A DNA stretch of 39,490 nt from a bacterium (GTDB lineage Bacteria > Patescibacteriota > Minisyncoccia > Phycocordibacterales > CAIZLB01): NCBI GenBank assembly GCA_027490575.1, contig JAIXXV010000042.1, positions 1 through 39,490 on the forward strand, written 5' to 3'. The position numbers and the translations under genes are program-made. Below, piece after piece: positions 7,334 through 14,303 of the stretch; position 1 is the first letter of the stretch, and each line of letters opens with the position of its first letter. The notes below the pieces were generated by a model. That model was given only the letters and a program-made list of their open reading frames with translations. It had not been told where the DNA came from and did not search any database.

Positions 7334-8071
7334 ATGCCCCACCTAGAAATGCCAACACCAAATCTTCCTGAAGGTCACCCTGACAAGGAATTTTTCAATC
7401 CTATTAAAAAGGAAGCGTTTGAATGGGATGATGAAAACTATGATCAAATACCAGACGATGTGTTTGATATGCTAAGTAGAAATGATATAGAGTTTTTAGG
7501 TAAAGGGACAGAATGCCTTGTACTCACTCTTCCTGATCATCCAGAAAAAGCGATATCATACTCATTTGAAAATAGTTATGAAGACTTTGATGTACTTCGA
7601 GCAAAAACTAGCTTTTATACACATAAGATTTTTAATATACTTTTCCCTCACAACTTTCCAAAGATATTTGCAGCTTTCGGAGCGGATGGCGACAAAAATA
7701 AAGGGACTGTAAGGGAGAGGGTCTTTGATGCGGGCTACGGTGGCCGTAAAATCAATCACCCTTTCATGAAAGTTCATGATTTTTTTAGATTTGTACTAGG
7801 CGTAAGACCTGAGATGTTTATAGATACAAATGATCAAAACTTCGCTTTAAGTGATGATGGTGATGAGTACTATGTTGATCTCATAAGCTCATCTGGTTTT
7901 GGTGAGGGTTCTATACGAAAAGTATTATCCGGTGCTGAAGGACGTATTCTTGAGTACATGGATAAAAACAGAAATGCCTTTGGATTTACAGATGACGATA
8001 TTTCCAAGGTTAGTGGATACATAGGGAGGCTTAGGGAATTCGAAGAAAAGTCACAGCAATCTACTCCCTAG
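7334..8071 (+). CDS. Cytosolic orphan with possible kinase-like fold
   Basis: 245 residues, no signal or membrane segment. IEFLGKGTECLVLTLP followed by KAISYSF resembles a glycine loop and the beta-3 strand of a kinase-like N-lobe. MFIDTNDQNFALSDDGDEYY followed by VDLIS resembles the catalytic-loop Asn and DFG-like region of degenerate small-molecule kinases. Key residues are not canonical, so this may be a pseudokinase or an unrelated fold. It is probably co-transcribed with 6964-7317. Its 3' end overlaps the stop of a convergent small ORF. Confidence 0.55.
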   Translation: MPHLEMPTPNLPEGHPDKEFFNPIKKEAFEWDDENYDQIPDDVFDMLSRNDIEFLGKGTECLVLTLPDHPEKAISYSFENSYEDFDVLRAKTSFYTHKIFNILFPHNFPKIFAAFGADGDKNKGTVRERVFDAGYGGRKINHPFMKVHDFFRFVLGVRPEMFIDTNDQNFALSDDGDEYYVDLISSSGFGEGSIRKVLSGAEGRILEYMDKNRNAFGFTDDDISKVSGYIGRLREFEEKSQQSTP

Positions 8072-8228
8072 TAATAACAAACCCGACATATATACCAGCT
8101 ATAGCACCAATACCACTAAACAATATACTTGTGAACGAAAGTAACCCCGAACTGAAATAACCAGCCAGATAGCTACCAAGACTTGAACCAATAAACATAA
8201 AAAGATATATGATGGGTTTTGAATTCAT
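8061..8228 (-). CDS. 55-residue two-TM small membrane protein
   Basis: Below the track's length cut-off. It starts MNSKPIIYLFMFIGSSLGSY, has a first glycine-rich membrane segment, a short SSGLLSF turn, a second segment (GIGAIAGIYVGFVI) and a charged TRE tail. This is the layout of small AtpI/AtpZ-like or glycine-zipper proteins. A TATAAT on the minus strand (8241-8246) lies 12 nt before the ATG and overlaps the divergent promoter of the GIY-YIG gene. Convergent overlap with 7334-8071 is 11 nt. The coding call rests on the hydrophobic pattern and promoter only. Confidence 0.5.
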   Translation of the reverse strand: MNSKPIIYLFMFIGSSLGSYLAGYFSSGLLSFTSILFSGIGAIAGIYVGFVITRE

Positions 8229-8256
8229 GTATTTGAATGTATTATACAGTATAAAT

Positions 8257-8502
8257 ATGCACTATACATATATCCTAAAATGCGCAGACGGAACTTTGTA
8301 TGTTGGTGCCACAAACAACATTGAAAAAAGGCTAAAGGAACATAACACTTCAAAGCAGGGCGCTCATTATACAAAGATAAGGAGACCTGTTGAGCTGGTG
8401 TACAAAGAGGAGTTTGAAACATTATCAGAATCAAGAAAAAGGGAAGCGGAAATAAAGAGAATGAGTAGGGCTGACAAGTTACAGTTAACAGGTATCAGAT
8501 AG
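8257..8502 (+). CDS. GIY-YIG nuclease-domain protein (URI/YhbQ-like)
   Basis: 81 residues. HYTYILKCADGTLYVGATNN carries the GIY-YIG signature in the YTYI...LYVG form. NIEKRLKEHN provides the conserved Arg, and ELVYKEEFETLSESRKREAE followed by IK provides the catalytic Glu region. The size is that of stand-alone UvrC-like GIY-YIG proteins, putative DNA-processing nucleases. I start at ATG 8257, before MHYTYILK; the track start 8209 overlaps the divergent promoter. The stop abuts the heptamer repeat. Confidence 0.85.
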   Translation: MHYTYILKCADGTLYVGATNNIEKRLKEHNTSKQGAHYTKIRRPVELVYKEEFETLSESRKREAEIKRMSRADKLQLTGIR

Positions 8503-8611
8503 CAGTTAACAGGAGCAGGGAATTAAAAAATTCGCGCTCTACAAACATTGTTAACCGTAACAAAATAAGCTATCTGCTAACTGATACCTGTTAATTGATA
8601 ACTGTTAACTG
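8482..8611. repeat. NNNNCAG heptamer repeats in inverted arrangement
   Basis: Bases 8482-8512 read CAG-TTAACAG-GTATCAG-ATAGCAG-TTAACAG. Bases 8569-8611 are the same type of array on the other strand (TTAACAG, GTATCAG, TTAGCAG, ATAGC). AACAGGTATCAG and CTGATACCTGTT are exact inverses, so the pair can form a large cruciform or hairpin. It begins inside the last codons of the GIY-YIG gene. Confidence 0.75.
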
Positions 8612-8642
8612 TGTGGTGGTTTTCAAATCACAATAATTAGCG

Positions 8643-8648
8643 TATACT
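8643..8648 (+). promoter_or_regulatory. -10 (TATACT) 6 nt before ATG 8655
   Basis: TATACT is followed by AATCTC and then the ATG of the H1-like gene, a leaderless geometry. Confidence 0.55.
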
Positions 8649-8654
8649 AATCTC

Positions 8655-8861
8655 ATGGCAAAAAGAGCAGCAACAAATACAAAAAACAGAACATCACGTT
8701 CAAAGAAAACTAAAAAGAGACTAGCTGTTAAAGCAGTTATGCTTGCTACAAAAGCAGCAAAGAAAGCTAAGACAAAAGGTGTCTCAAGAGTTAAAGCTAA
8801 GGCAGGTGTTAAAGCCGGCGTAAAAGCTAAAGCAAAAGTAGCAGCAAAGAAAACAAAATAA
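8655..8861 (+). CDS. Lys/Ala-rich histone-H1-like DNA-binding protein
   Basis: 68 residues, about one third Lys/Arg, with KK, AKA and KAGVKAGVKAKAKVAAKKTK repeats like the tail of histone H1 or chlamydial Hc1/Hc2. No globular domain. It probably binds and condenses DNA or RNA as a nucleoid protein. It is flanked by its own -10 and a strong terminator, so it is a single-gene unit. A SET-domain methyltransferase at 35751-36164 could use such a Lys-rich substrate (inference). Confidence 0.72.
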   Translation: MAKRAATNTKNRTSRSKKTKKRLAVKAVMLATKAAKKAKTKGVSRVKAKAGVKAGVKAKAKVAAKKTK

Positions 8862-8902
8862 TTATCAAACAGTTTGAATCGCTTGCAAAATCGATTCCAA
8901 AT

Positions 8903-8938
8903 AAAAACAGCGATCCGAAATGGTCGCTGTTTTTATTT
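8903..8938 (+). terminator. Rho-independent terminator
   Basis: AAAAACAGCGA and TCGCTGTTTTT are perfect inverted repeats, followed by ATTTG. It ends the H1-like gene. Confidence 0.9.
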
Positions 8939-9012
8939 GTCTCACTTTCCGCGTTAGTCCGCCAGTGCATTTTGCATCATATGGCATCAACTCGTAAAGA
9001 GAAAACTATGTA

Positions 9013-10863
9013 TTAGTCGATGAAAGTCAAAGCCTTTCCTTTCGTATTTGCACGGCCAGTTCTACCTATTCGGTGAACATAGTCATCGTGAGTAGAAGGT
9101 AGGTCATAGTTGATAACGTGACTTACGTTAGGTATGTCCAAACCTCTAGCAGCAACGTCAGTTGCTACAAGGATGTTTACTTTATCAGCTTTGAAATCAG
9201 TAATAGCTCTTTGTCTTTGGTATTGGTTTTTATCACCATGGATAGATACAGATCTGTGACCTTTACCTTTCAATGATTCATGTAGTTTTTCAACACCATG
9301 TTTTGTTTTACCGAATACGATAACTCTTTCAAAATCTTCCTGTGAAAGTAGATCATGCAAAGTATCAATCTTGGTCGCAGGGTGTTTAACTCTAACGACG
9401 TCTTGTTCAACATTAGCAGAAGTAGATCTAGTTTTAACAGAGATCATAACTGGGTTTTTAAGGAAACTTGAAACAAGTCTCTCAATCTCAGGTGACATAG
9501 TCGCAGAGAAGAAAAGAGTTTGTCTGTCAGCTGGCATACGTGCCATAAGGTATTTCATATCATCTATGAATCCCATATCAAGCATTCTATCAGCCTCATC
9601 TAGTACAATGTTTTTGAAACCAGATAGGTTCAATGCGTTTCGGTCAACAAGGTCTTTAAGTCTACCAGGAGTACCTATCACAAAGTGATTGTGAGTATGT
9701 AGACTTCTGAATTGTTGTCTGATTGGAGTACCTCCTACATAACATCCAGCATGTATACCAAATCCTTTTGCAATCTTGTACAACTCTTCTGATATTTGTT
9801 GAGCAAGCTCTCTCGTAGGTGCCATGATCAAAACAGACTCTTGTTTGTTCAAAAGTATTTTGTTTATAAGCGGTATCAAGAAGGCCATAGTCTTACCAGT
9901 ACCAGTGTTTGCGATACCAACAACGTCAGAACCTTCAAGTACAACAGGGATAGATTTATCTTGGATAGGAGTCGGGTTAACGTATCCTTTTGCAACGATA
10001 CTTGCTTTCAACTCTTCAGTGATATTGAAATCAGCGAATGTGTGAGTTGGAACATATACGACTTCTTTTTCAGTAACAACATTTTTGTTAATGTATTTTG
10101 ATACATCGATACTGCTACCTTTAAATCCACCACGTCCTCTGCCACCAGAGCTTCTTCCACCACCACCTCCATAACCTCTACCTCCGCCGTAAGACGGTCT
10201 TGAAGAGCCACCATAGGATGGTCTTGATGAGCCTCCTGATGAATATCCACCTCTGTCTCCACCTGATGAGTAACCTCCAGATGAGTAACCACCACGGTCG
10301 CCACCAGATGATCTAGAGCCACCTGATGAGAATCTACTGGCACTTGATCTAAATGATCCGCCAGTTGATCCACCAGAGTAGCTTGAACCGCCAGAGTAAC
10401 TTGAGCCACTTGATCTGTCTGAACTGTAGCCAGAACTTCTTGGAGCTGAACTATATCCAGATCCAGATGATCTTGGTGTAGAACTATAACCTGATGATGA
10501 TCCTCTAGATCCTCCGTATGAAGGTCTATCAGATCCTCTTGATGAGAATGAGCCTCTATCAGAACCTCTGTCTGAACTATAGCCAGAACTTCTAGGCGCA
10601 GAACTATAACCTGAAGTTGAACTTCTAGGGCTTGAGTAAGATGGTCTGTCAGAACTAGTTCTAGTACTTGATGCACTTGAACCAGGTCTTATAGGCGTAC
10701 TTGATGAATATGTTGTTGTTCTTGATCTAGGTGCTGCACTGCTAGCTCTAGGTGAGCTTGAAGCACTTGCTCTAGGAGAACTTTTTGCTGATGAAGCTCG
10801 AGGTGAACTTTTTTCAGAGCCTCTTTTAGAAAAAGAAGCTTTTGCTTTATTTGTATTTGTCAT
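9013..10863 (-). CDS. DEAD-box RNA helicase with long Ser/Arg/Gly/Tyr-rich N-terminal disordered region
   Basis: Residues 1-250 are low complexity: SPRASS repeats, then SGYSS/SYGGSR/GGYSSGG units ending in GRGRGGFKGS, an RGG-like segment. The helicase core follows. It has the Q motif (FADFNITEEL ... PTPIQ), motif I ANTGTGKT (Asn where AQTGTGKT is usual), PTRELAQQ, TPGRL, DEAD (~residue 419), SAT, VIVFGKTK, ATDVAARGLDI and HRIGRTGR. The protein ends only 11 residues after motif VI, so the normal C-terminal tail is nearly absent. It unwinds RNA (ribosome assembly or mRNA turnover). The N-terminal tract recalls eukaryotic phase-separating helicases. A ~235-nt structured leader suggests post-transcriptional or cold control. 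Confidence 0.92.
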   Translation of the reverse strand: MTNTNKAKASFSKRGSEKSSPRASSAKSSPRASASSSPRASSAAPRSRTTTYSSSTPIRPGSSASSTRTSSDRPSYSSPRSSTSGYSSAPRSSGYSSDRGSDRGSFSSRGSDRPSYGGSRGSSSGYSSTPRSSGSGYSSAPRSSGYSSDRSSGSSYSGGSSYSGGSTGGSFRSSASRFSSGGSRSSGGDRGGYSSGGYSSGGDRGGYSSGGSSRPSYGGSSRPSYGGGRGYGGGGGRSSGGRGRGGFKGSSIDVSKYINKNVVTEKEVVYVPTHTFADFNITEELKASIVAKGYVNPTPIQDKSIPVVLEGSDVVGIANTGTGKTMAFLIPLINKILLNKQESVLIMAPTRELAQQISEELYKIAKGFGIHAGCYVGGTPIRQQFRSLHTHNHFVIGTPGRLKDLVDRNALNLSGFKNIVLDEADRMLDMGFIDDMKYLMARMPADRQTLFFSATMSPEIERLVSSFLKNPVMISVKTRSTSANVEQDVVRVKHPATKIDTLHDLLSQEDFERVIVFGKTKHGVEKLHESLKGKGHRSVSIHGDKNQYQRQRAITDFKADKVNILVATDVAARGLDIPNVSHVINYDLPSTHDDYVHRIGRTGRANTKGKALTFID

Positions 10864-11099
10864 TAAATTCTAAGAGGGGATAGATTTACTATCAAACCCT
10901 ATAACCTTCAAGCCATTATGATAAATGTTTCGGCTGATGCTCTCGAAGGTTTTGTTTTCTTAGAATGCGTTTATCGGGAGCTGATATTGCTCAACCTACA
11001 CATTTGCTTAAGGGTTAGGTTTTATAGTTGCTTTCACATCTTTGTGTGTTTGAAGCCACCTAACCCATACCGTGTAAACCAAAGAGATATTTAAGTTAC
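10864..11099 (-). promoter_or_regulatory. Long structured 5' leader of the DEAD-box helicase
   Basis: From the predicted start near 11099 to the ATG is ~235 nt with no other gene. It contains AACCTTC/GAAGGTT (10945-10951 with 10903-10909) enclosing AGCC/GGCT, and GGGTTAGG/CCTAACCC (11059-11066 with ~11012-11019). No SD motif is next to the ATG. Long leaders of this kind are typical of cold-induced mRNAs such as cspA and deaD; the cold link here is inference. Confidence 0.5.
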
Positions 11100-11105
11100 C
11101 TTATG

Positions 11106-11134
11106 ACTATAACAAGGTATGGTGGAAAAGTCAA
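11106..11134 (-). promoter_or_regulatory. Sigma-70-type promoter TTGACT-N17-TATAGT for the helicase
   Basis: On the minus strand TTGACT (11134-11129), a 17-nt spacer and TATAGT (11111-11106). It lies just downstream of the aldolase stop and reads into the helicase leader. Confidence 0.75.
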
Positions 11135-11143
11135 CTTTTCAAT

Positions 11144-11181
11144 TGTTACCAGCCAACTGCTATCTGTTATCTGACACTTGC
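11144..11181 (-). repeat. NNNNCAG heptamers across the aldolase stop codon
   Basis: On the minus strand GTGTCAG-ATAACAG-ATAGCAG-TTGGC. The TAA stop of the aldolase gene lies in the second unit, so the repeat forms the end of that gene. Confidence 0.6.
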
Positions 11182-12006
11182 CAACTTCTCAAACCTCTCA
11201 ACCAACGTCTGATTCAAAAACACATCAAGCTCTTCTGGTTTAGTCCAGATATCACAAGCCTCTTGCCATAGGGCGCGTCCTGCTACAAAACCTTTGGCAC
11301 CAGCACCGTAAGCCAACTTGTACTGTTCTAGGAACTCATCAAATGTTGTACCACCAGTAAGTAGTACCCAAGGAACTTCACCTACAACTTCTGTTGTTTC
11401 TTTACTTTCATCTGCACTACCTGGATACGGTATCTTCCATACATCTGGCACGACACCCTTAGCGACAGTGTCTCTCAAAGTATCATTGATATCTGAAGTA
11501 GGGTGATTGTCTGTGCTGTACAGTACGAATTCTAAGAAAAGAGGGAGGTCATGGTCATGCGCATCAAGTAGTGCCTTTGAAGAAGTCTCGAGTTGTTTTT
11601 CCCAAGAGTCTACATTTTTGTTTGCATATATAAGTATCTTCATTGCAGTTGCGCCTTCGCTTACAATAGACTCACCTGTATACATTAGCTCAGTAATACG
11701 CTCACCAGCCTCATCTGTATATCCAGTTTTTTCAGTAGGAAGTAAGAATGGCACTTTTAGCCCAAGCTTCTTGTATGCAGGTAAACCATAGTCTTGATCT
11801 ATAAGCACGCCTGTAAACTTATCAGACAAAGCCTTTATGATTTTTTCTTTGAGGTCTGTAGCTTGTTCGTCAGTAACTTCTGACTCGCTAGCCTTTTGCA
11901 TCATTTTCTTAAAACTTCCTCTATGATCGAAAGCCAATATCTGGAAAATACCTTTTGCATCTGACAGGGCTGAAAGTTTCTTTTGTATCTCTGTATTTGT
12001 ATTCAT
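11167..12006 (-). CDS. Class I aldolase, LacD / tagatose-bisphosphate aldolase-like
   Basis: 279 residues with a TIM-barrel aldolase pattern. It has ILAFDHRGSFKKMM near the N-terminus (LacD and relatives have AxDqRGsl), GVLIDQDYGLPAYK, FLLPTEKTGYTD, TAMKILIYAN, FLEFVLY, and VPDVWKIPYPGS, where the Lys is the likely Schiff-base residue, then WVLLTGGTTFDEF and GFVAGRALWQEA. The product probably cleaves a ketose bisphosphate to dihydroxyacetone phosphate plus an aldehyde in central carbon metabolism. Related DUF2090/IolC-type aldolases cannot be excluded. A TGA-TATAAT -10 lies ~30 nt upstream of the ATG; no SD motif. Confidence 0.75.
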   Translation of the reverse strand: MNTNTEIQKKLSALSDAKGIFQILAFDHRGSFKKMMQKASESEVTDEQATDLKEKIIKALSDKFTGVLIDQDYGLPAYKKLGLKVPFLLPTEKTGYTDEAGERITELMYTGESIVSEGATAMKILIYANKNVDSWEKQLETSSKALLDAHDHDLPLFLEFVLYSTDNHPTSDINDTLRDTVAKGVVPDVWKIPYPGSADESKETTEVVGEVPWVLLTGGTTFDEFLEQYKLAYGAGAKGFVAGRALWQEACDIWTKPEELDVFLNQTLVERFEKLASVR

Positions 12007-12050
12007 ATTTATATAAATGATATTTGTTACTTTATCATTATATCACAGGC

Positions 12051-12067
12051 ACAGTTAGCAGGTGTCA
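12051..12067 (+). repeat. Short NNNNCAG heptamer remnant between aldolase and cyclase genes
   Basis: ACAG-TTAGCAG-GTGTCAT, two units of the NNNNCAG family, ends 8 nt before the cyclase stop codon. Confidence 0.45.
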
Positions 12068-12074
12068 TCTTCTA

Positions 12075-13316
12075 CTATTGAGCCACTTCAGTCTCTGCTG
12101 GCTTTTCTCTAAAAATCACTGAAATGCTTTCCGGCTCTACATCAGACACTGTTATAAAAGAGGGAACATTGAGCATATCATTTGTGACAGGTATACGGAC
12201 GTTGCCAGCCTTGAAGTCCCTAGCGTCTATGCGCACCTCGAGCTTTGTACCATCTATGAGGTTTATATCACGGCTTTTACCTTGCAGTATGACGTCAACT
12301 TGTCGCTTACTCGTTTGGTTATCTATCTCAAGAGTACTTGGAAGAAGTTGGAATGATAGCGGTACAGAAAATTCCTTCTTGATAACACCTGTCTGTATAT
12401 ATAGAGTGAGCCAAAGTACTGAAGCAATGACAACAGAAAGAACCTTTGGCCAAAAGTTCTGAACAAAGAAGTATTGCCAAAAGTTTGTATGCTTAGATTC
12501 AGTCTCACCAGTCAGTTTTTTCAATGATTCTCGCAGAACCGCCTCTGATCCTATAGAAGTCGACTTTCCGATTTCGTAAATACTAATAGTGCCTCTCTCT
12601 TCTGATATCGCTATAGCTACCGCATCTGTATCTTCTGTGATACCAGCCGAAGCACGGTGCCTTGTACCTACTTTTCTAAAGCTAGAAAAGTCTCTAGCAA
12701 GAGGTAAGTGAACTCCGAACATTTTCACAAGATCATTTTCAATGATAACAGCGCCATCGTGACCAGCAGAGTTTTTATCAAATATACTAAGTAGTAGCTC
12801 TTTTGTTATCTTTCCATCGAGCATTTGGCCACCTTCGATGATGTCATCAATCTCTTGCTTGCCAGGGAAAACAAAGATGGCACCAATCTTGTGCTCAGAC
12901 ATATACATGATTGCATCTGAAAGTTCGCCTGCCACACCCTTACTTATGTTCTTAGTTCTACTAAAGAGATCCTTTTGTCCTGTTAGTATCCATTTGAAAA
13001 ACTTTCGTATCTCTCTCTGAAATACTATTGCAATGATGATGAATGTAAGTGTCGACAAAGGTTGCAATATAGAACGCGTAAGCGAGAGGTTGAGATTTTG
13101 TGAAAAAAGACTCACCGAAACAAGGAGTAGGGAAATACCCACAAGAAAATACGACCTTGTCTGTTTAACAAAAAGAAGCACTACATATATGATCAAAGAA
13201 ACGATCAAGATATCTGTAGCCTCTCTCATTGTAAAACTATCAAGGGCAAATGCTATGTTTGTAAATATATTTGAAACTGAAGCGAGTTGACTGGAGAAAA
13301 TGTAATCCGTGAACAT
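12075..13316 (-). CDS. cdaA: Diadenylate cyclase (CdaA/DAC) fused to a YbbR/CdaR-like domain
   Basis: 413 residues. Membrane segments lie at about 33-51, 56-72 and 84-100. The DAC domain (~105-270) has the signature DGAVII at 187-192 and the RHRASAG motif at 219-225, both needed for c-di-AMP synthesis from two ATP. A fourth membrane segment (291-308) leads into a ~95-residue beta-rich YbbR-like repeat (FSVPLSFQLLPSTLEIDN..., VDVILQG, RIDARDFKAGNVRIPV, VEPESISVIF). In Firmicutes the cyclase CdaA and its YbbR-domain regulator CdaR are adjacent separate genes; here they form one polypeptide. The product c-di-AMP typically controls potassium and osmolyte balance. Confidence 0.88.
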   Translation of the reverse strand: MFTDYIFSSQLASVSNIFTNIAFALDSFTMREATDILIVSLIIYVVLLFVKQTRSYFLVGISLLLVSVSLFSQNLNLSLTRSILQPLSTLTFIIIAIVFQREIRKFFKWILTGQKDLFSRTKNISKGVAGELSDAIMYMSEHKIGAIFVFPGKQEIDDIIEGGQMLDGKITKELLLSIFDKNSAGHDGAVIIENDLVKMFGVHLPLARDFSSFRKVGTRHRASAGITEDTDAVAIAISEERGTISIYEIGKSTSIGSEAVLRESLKKLTGETESKHTNFWQYFFVQNFWPKVLSVVIASVLWLTLYIQTGVIKKEFSVPLSFQLLPSTLEIDNQTSKRQVDVILQGKSRDINLIDGTKLEVRIDARDFKAGNVRIPVTNDMLNVPSFITVSDVEPESISVIFREKPAETEVAQ

Positions 13317-13460
13317 GTTTTTGTGTTTTTAGTGTTTATCTAGAATACCTAAAGCGGTATTTATATTGCTAATAATCAAAATTACCTATGTTTTGAGGTA
13401 TTTTACGGTAACTGATAATACTATAGCAATTCTATGGCTAAAATGCTCGTTATATTGCTA

Positions 13461-13489
13461 TTGACAAATATATAGTATGGTAGTATAAT
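13461..13489 (+). promoter_or_regulatory. Perfect consensus promoter TTGACA-N17-TATAAT
   Basis: TTGACA 13461-13466, a 17-nt spacer, TATAAT 13484-13489. It is the best match to the sigma-70 consensus in the window and drives the 13515 gene with a ~19-nt leader that lacks an SD motif. It predicts strong expression of the secreted repeat protein. Confidence 0.85.
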
Positions 13490-13514
13490 ATATAGGTTAA
13501 ATAATAAACAAATT

Positions 13515-14195
13515 ATGAAAAATACTAAAACAAAAATATCAGTTATATCTAGTCTTTGTGTTATCGCTCTGTTTGCTATCTTTTTTGGATCAGTAAGCTT
13601 TGCTTCAGCTCAGACAGTATATGTTATAGATGCAAATGGTAACCTGGTAGATGCGAGTAGTGCCCAAGCGCAACAATATCTAGGTGCGCTAAACGGTACT
13701 AATGTAAATGTGCCTGGTGTTAATGGAAACACTAATGGTAATGTCGGTAATACTAGTAATAGAAATACTTCACCTTCAGCTCAAACTGGATTTGTCCCAT
13801 ATCCTTACTTGCAATACCAATATTTTCCATCAGCAGTTTCGTACTATAACGGTACAAACCAACCAACATCTTACTCAAATCAAAATACTTCTCAGTACGG
13901 TAACCAATTTGGAACTCAATACGGTTCTCAAATAGGTGCGCAAGGTTTTGGTCAAAACTTTGGTCAAAACGGACAAAATCAAGTTGCACCAACAACTTCA
14001 TATGTCTCTTATCCAACACTTAGATATGTGTACCATAATCCTGCTCAAAATGCAGCGTCACAAACAAAGTTGTATGGAAGTGCTGGTGTAAATACATCTA
14101 GAACAATTACTGCAACTCAATCAGTCGTGACTGCACAAAATCAACCTATGACTTTTGGAGGCGGAAGTGGATTTGTGATGGTATCTGAAAACTAA
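13515..14195 (+). CDS. Secreted Asn/Gln/Tyr-rich protein (paralogue A)
   Basis: 226 residues. Signal peptide MKNTKTKISVISSLCVIALF...ASA, then a short folded-looking start (QTVYVIDANGNLVDASSAQA) and a long low-complexity body rich in Asn, Gln, Gly and Tyr (QYGNQFGTQYGSQIGAQGFG). It contains two copies of a Y-P-x-L-x-Y motif (YPYLQYQY and YPTLRYVY) and ends in GGGSGFVMVS. The same motif and ending occur in the next gene. Composition resembles prion-like or adhesive secreted proteins. It has the strongest promoter of the window, so it is probably abundant. Family not recognised. Confidence 0.7.
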   Translation: MKNTKTKISVISSLCVIALFAIFFGSVSFASAQTVYVIDANGNLVDASSAQAQQYLGALNGTNVNVPGVNGNTNGNVGNTSNRNTSPSAQTGFVPYPYLQYQYFPSAVSYYNGTNQPTSYSNQNTSQYGNQFGTQYGSQIGAQGFGQNFGQNGQNQVAPTTSYVSYPTLRYVYHNPAQNAASQTKLYGSAGVNTSRTITATQSVVTAQNQPMTFGGGSGFVMVSEN

Positions 14196-14265
14196 TATTG
14201 TTGCCGAGGCTATGAATATGTTATCGATTCAAATCTATTAGCATAATCAAGTAAATCAACTTCGA

Positions 14266-14294
14266 TTGATATATATAGTCAATTGTGATATAAA
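14266..14294 (+). promoter_or_regulatory. Promoter TTGATA-N17-TATAAA of paralogue B
   Basis: TTGATA 14266-14271, a 17-nt spacer, TATAAA 14289-14294, then 9 nt to ATG 14304. The transcript would have almost no leader. Confidence 0.7.
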
Positions 14295-14303
14295 GCGAGT
14301 GTT

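Noticed and set aside
9013-9030. Frameshift as a cause of the short helicase C-terminus
   Set aside because: Other frames past the stop show no continuation of a helicase tail, so the short end looks natural.
10008-10676. 222-aa minus-strand ORF rich in His, Gln, Val, Leu and Asp
   Set aside because: It is a frame shadow of the Ser/Gly/Tyr-rich N-terminus of the DEAD-box helicase.
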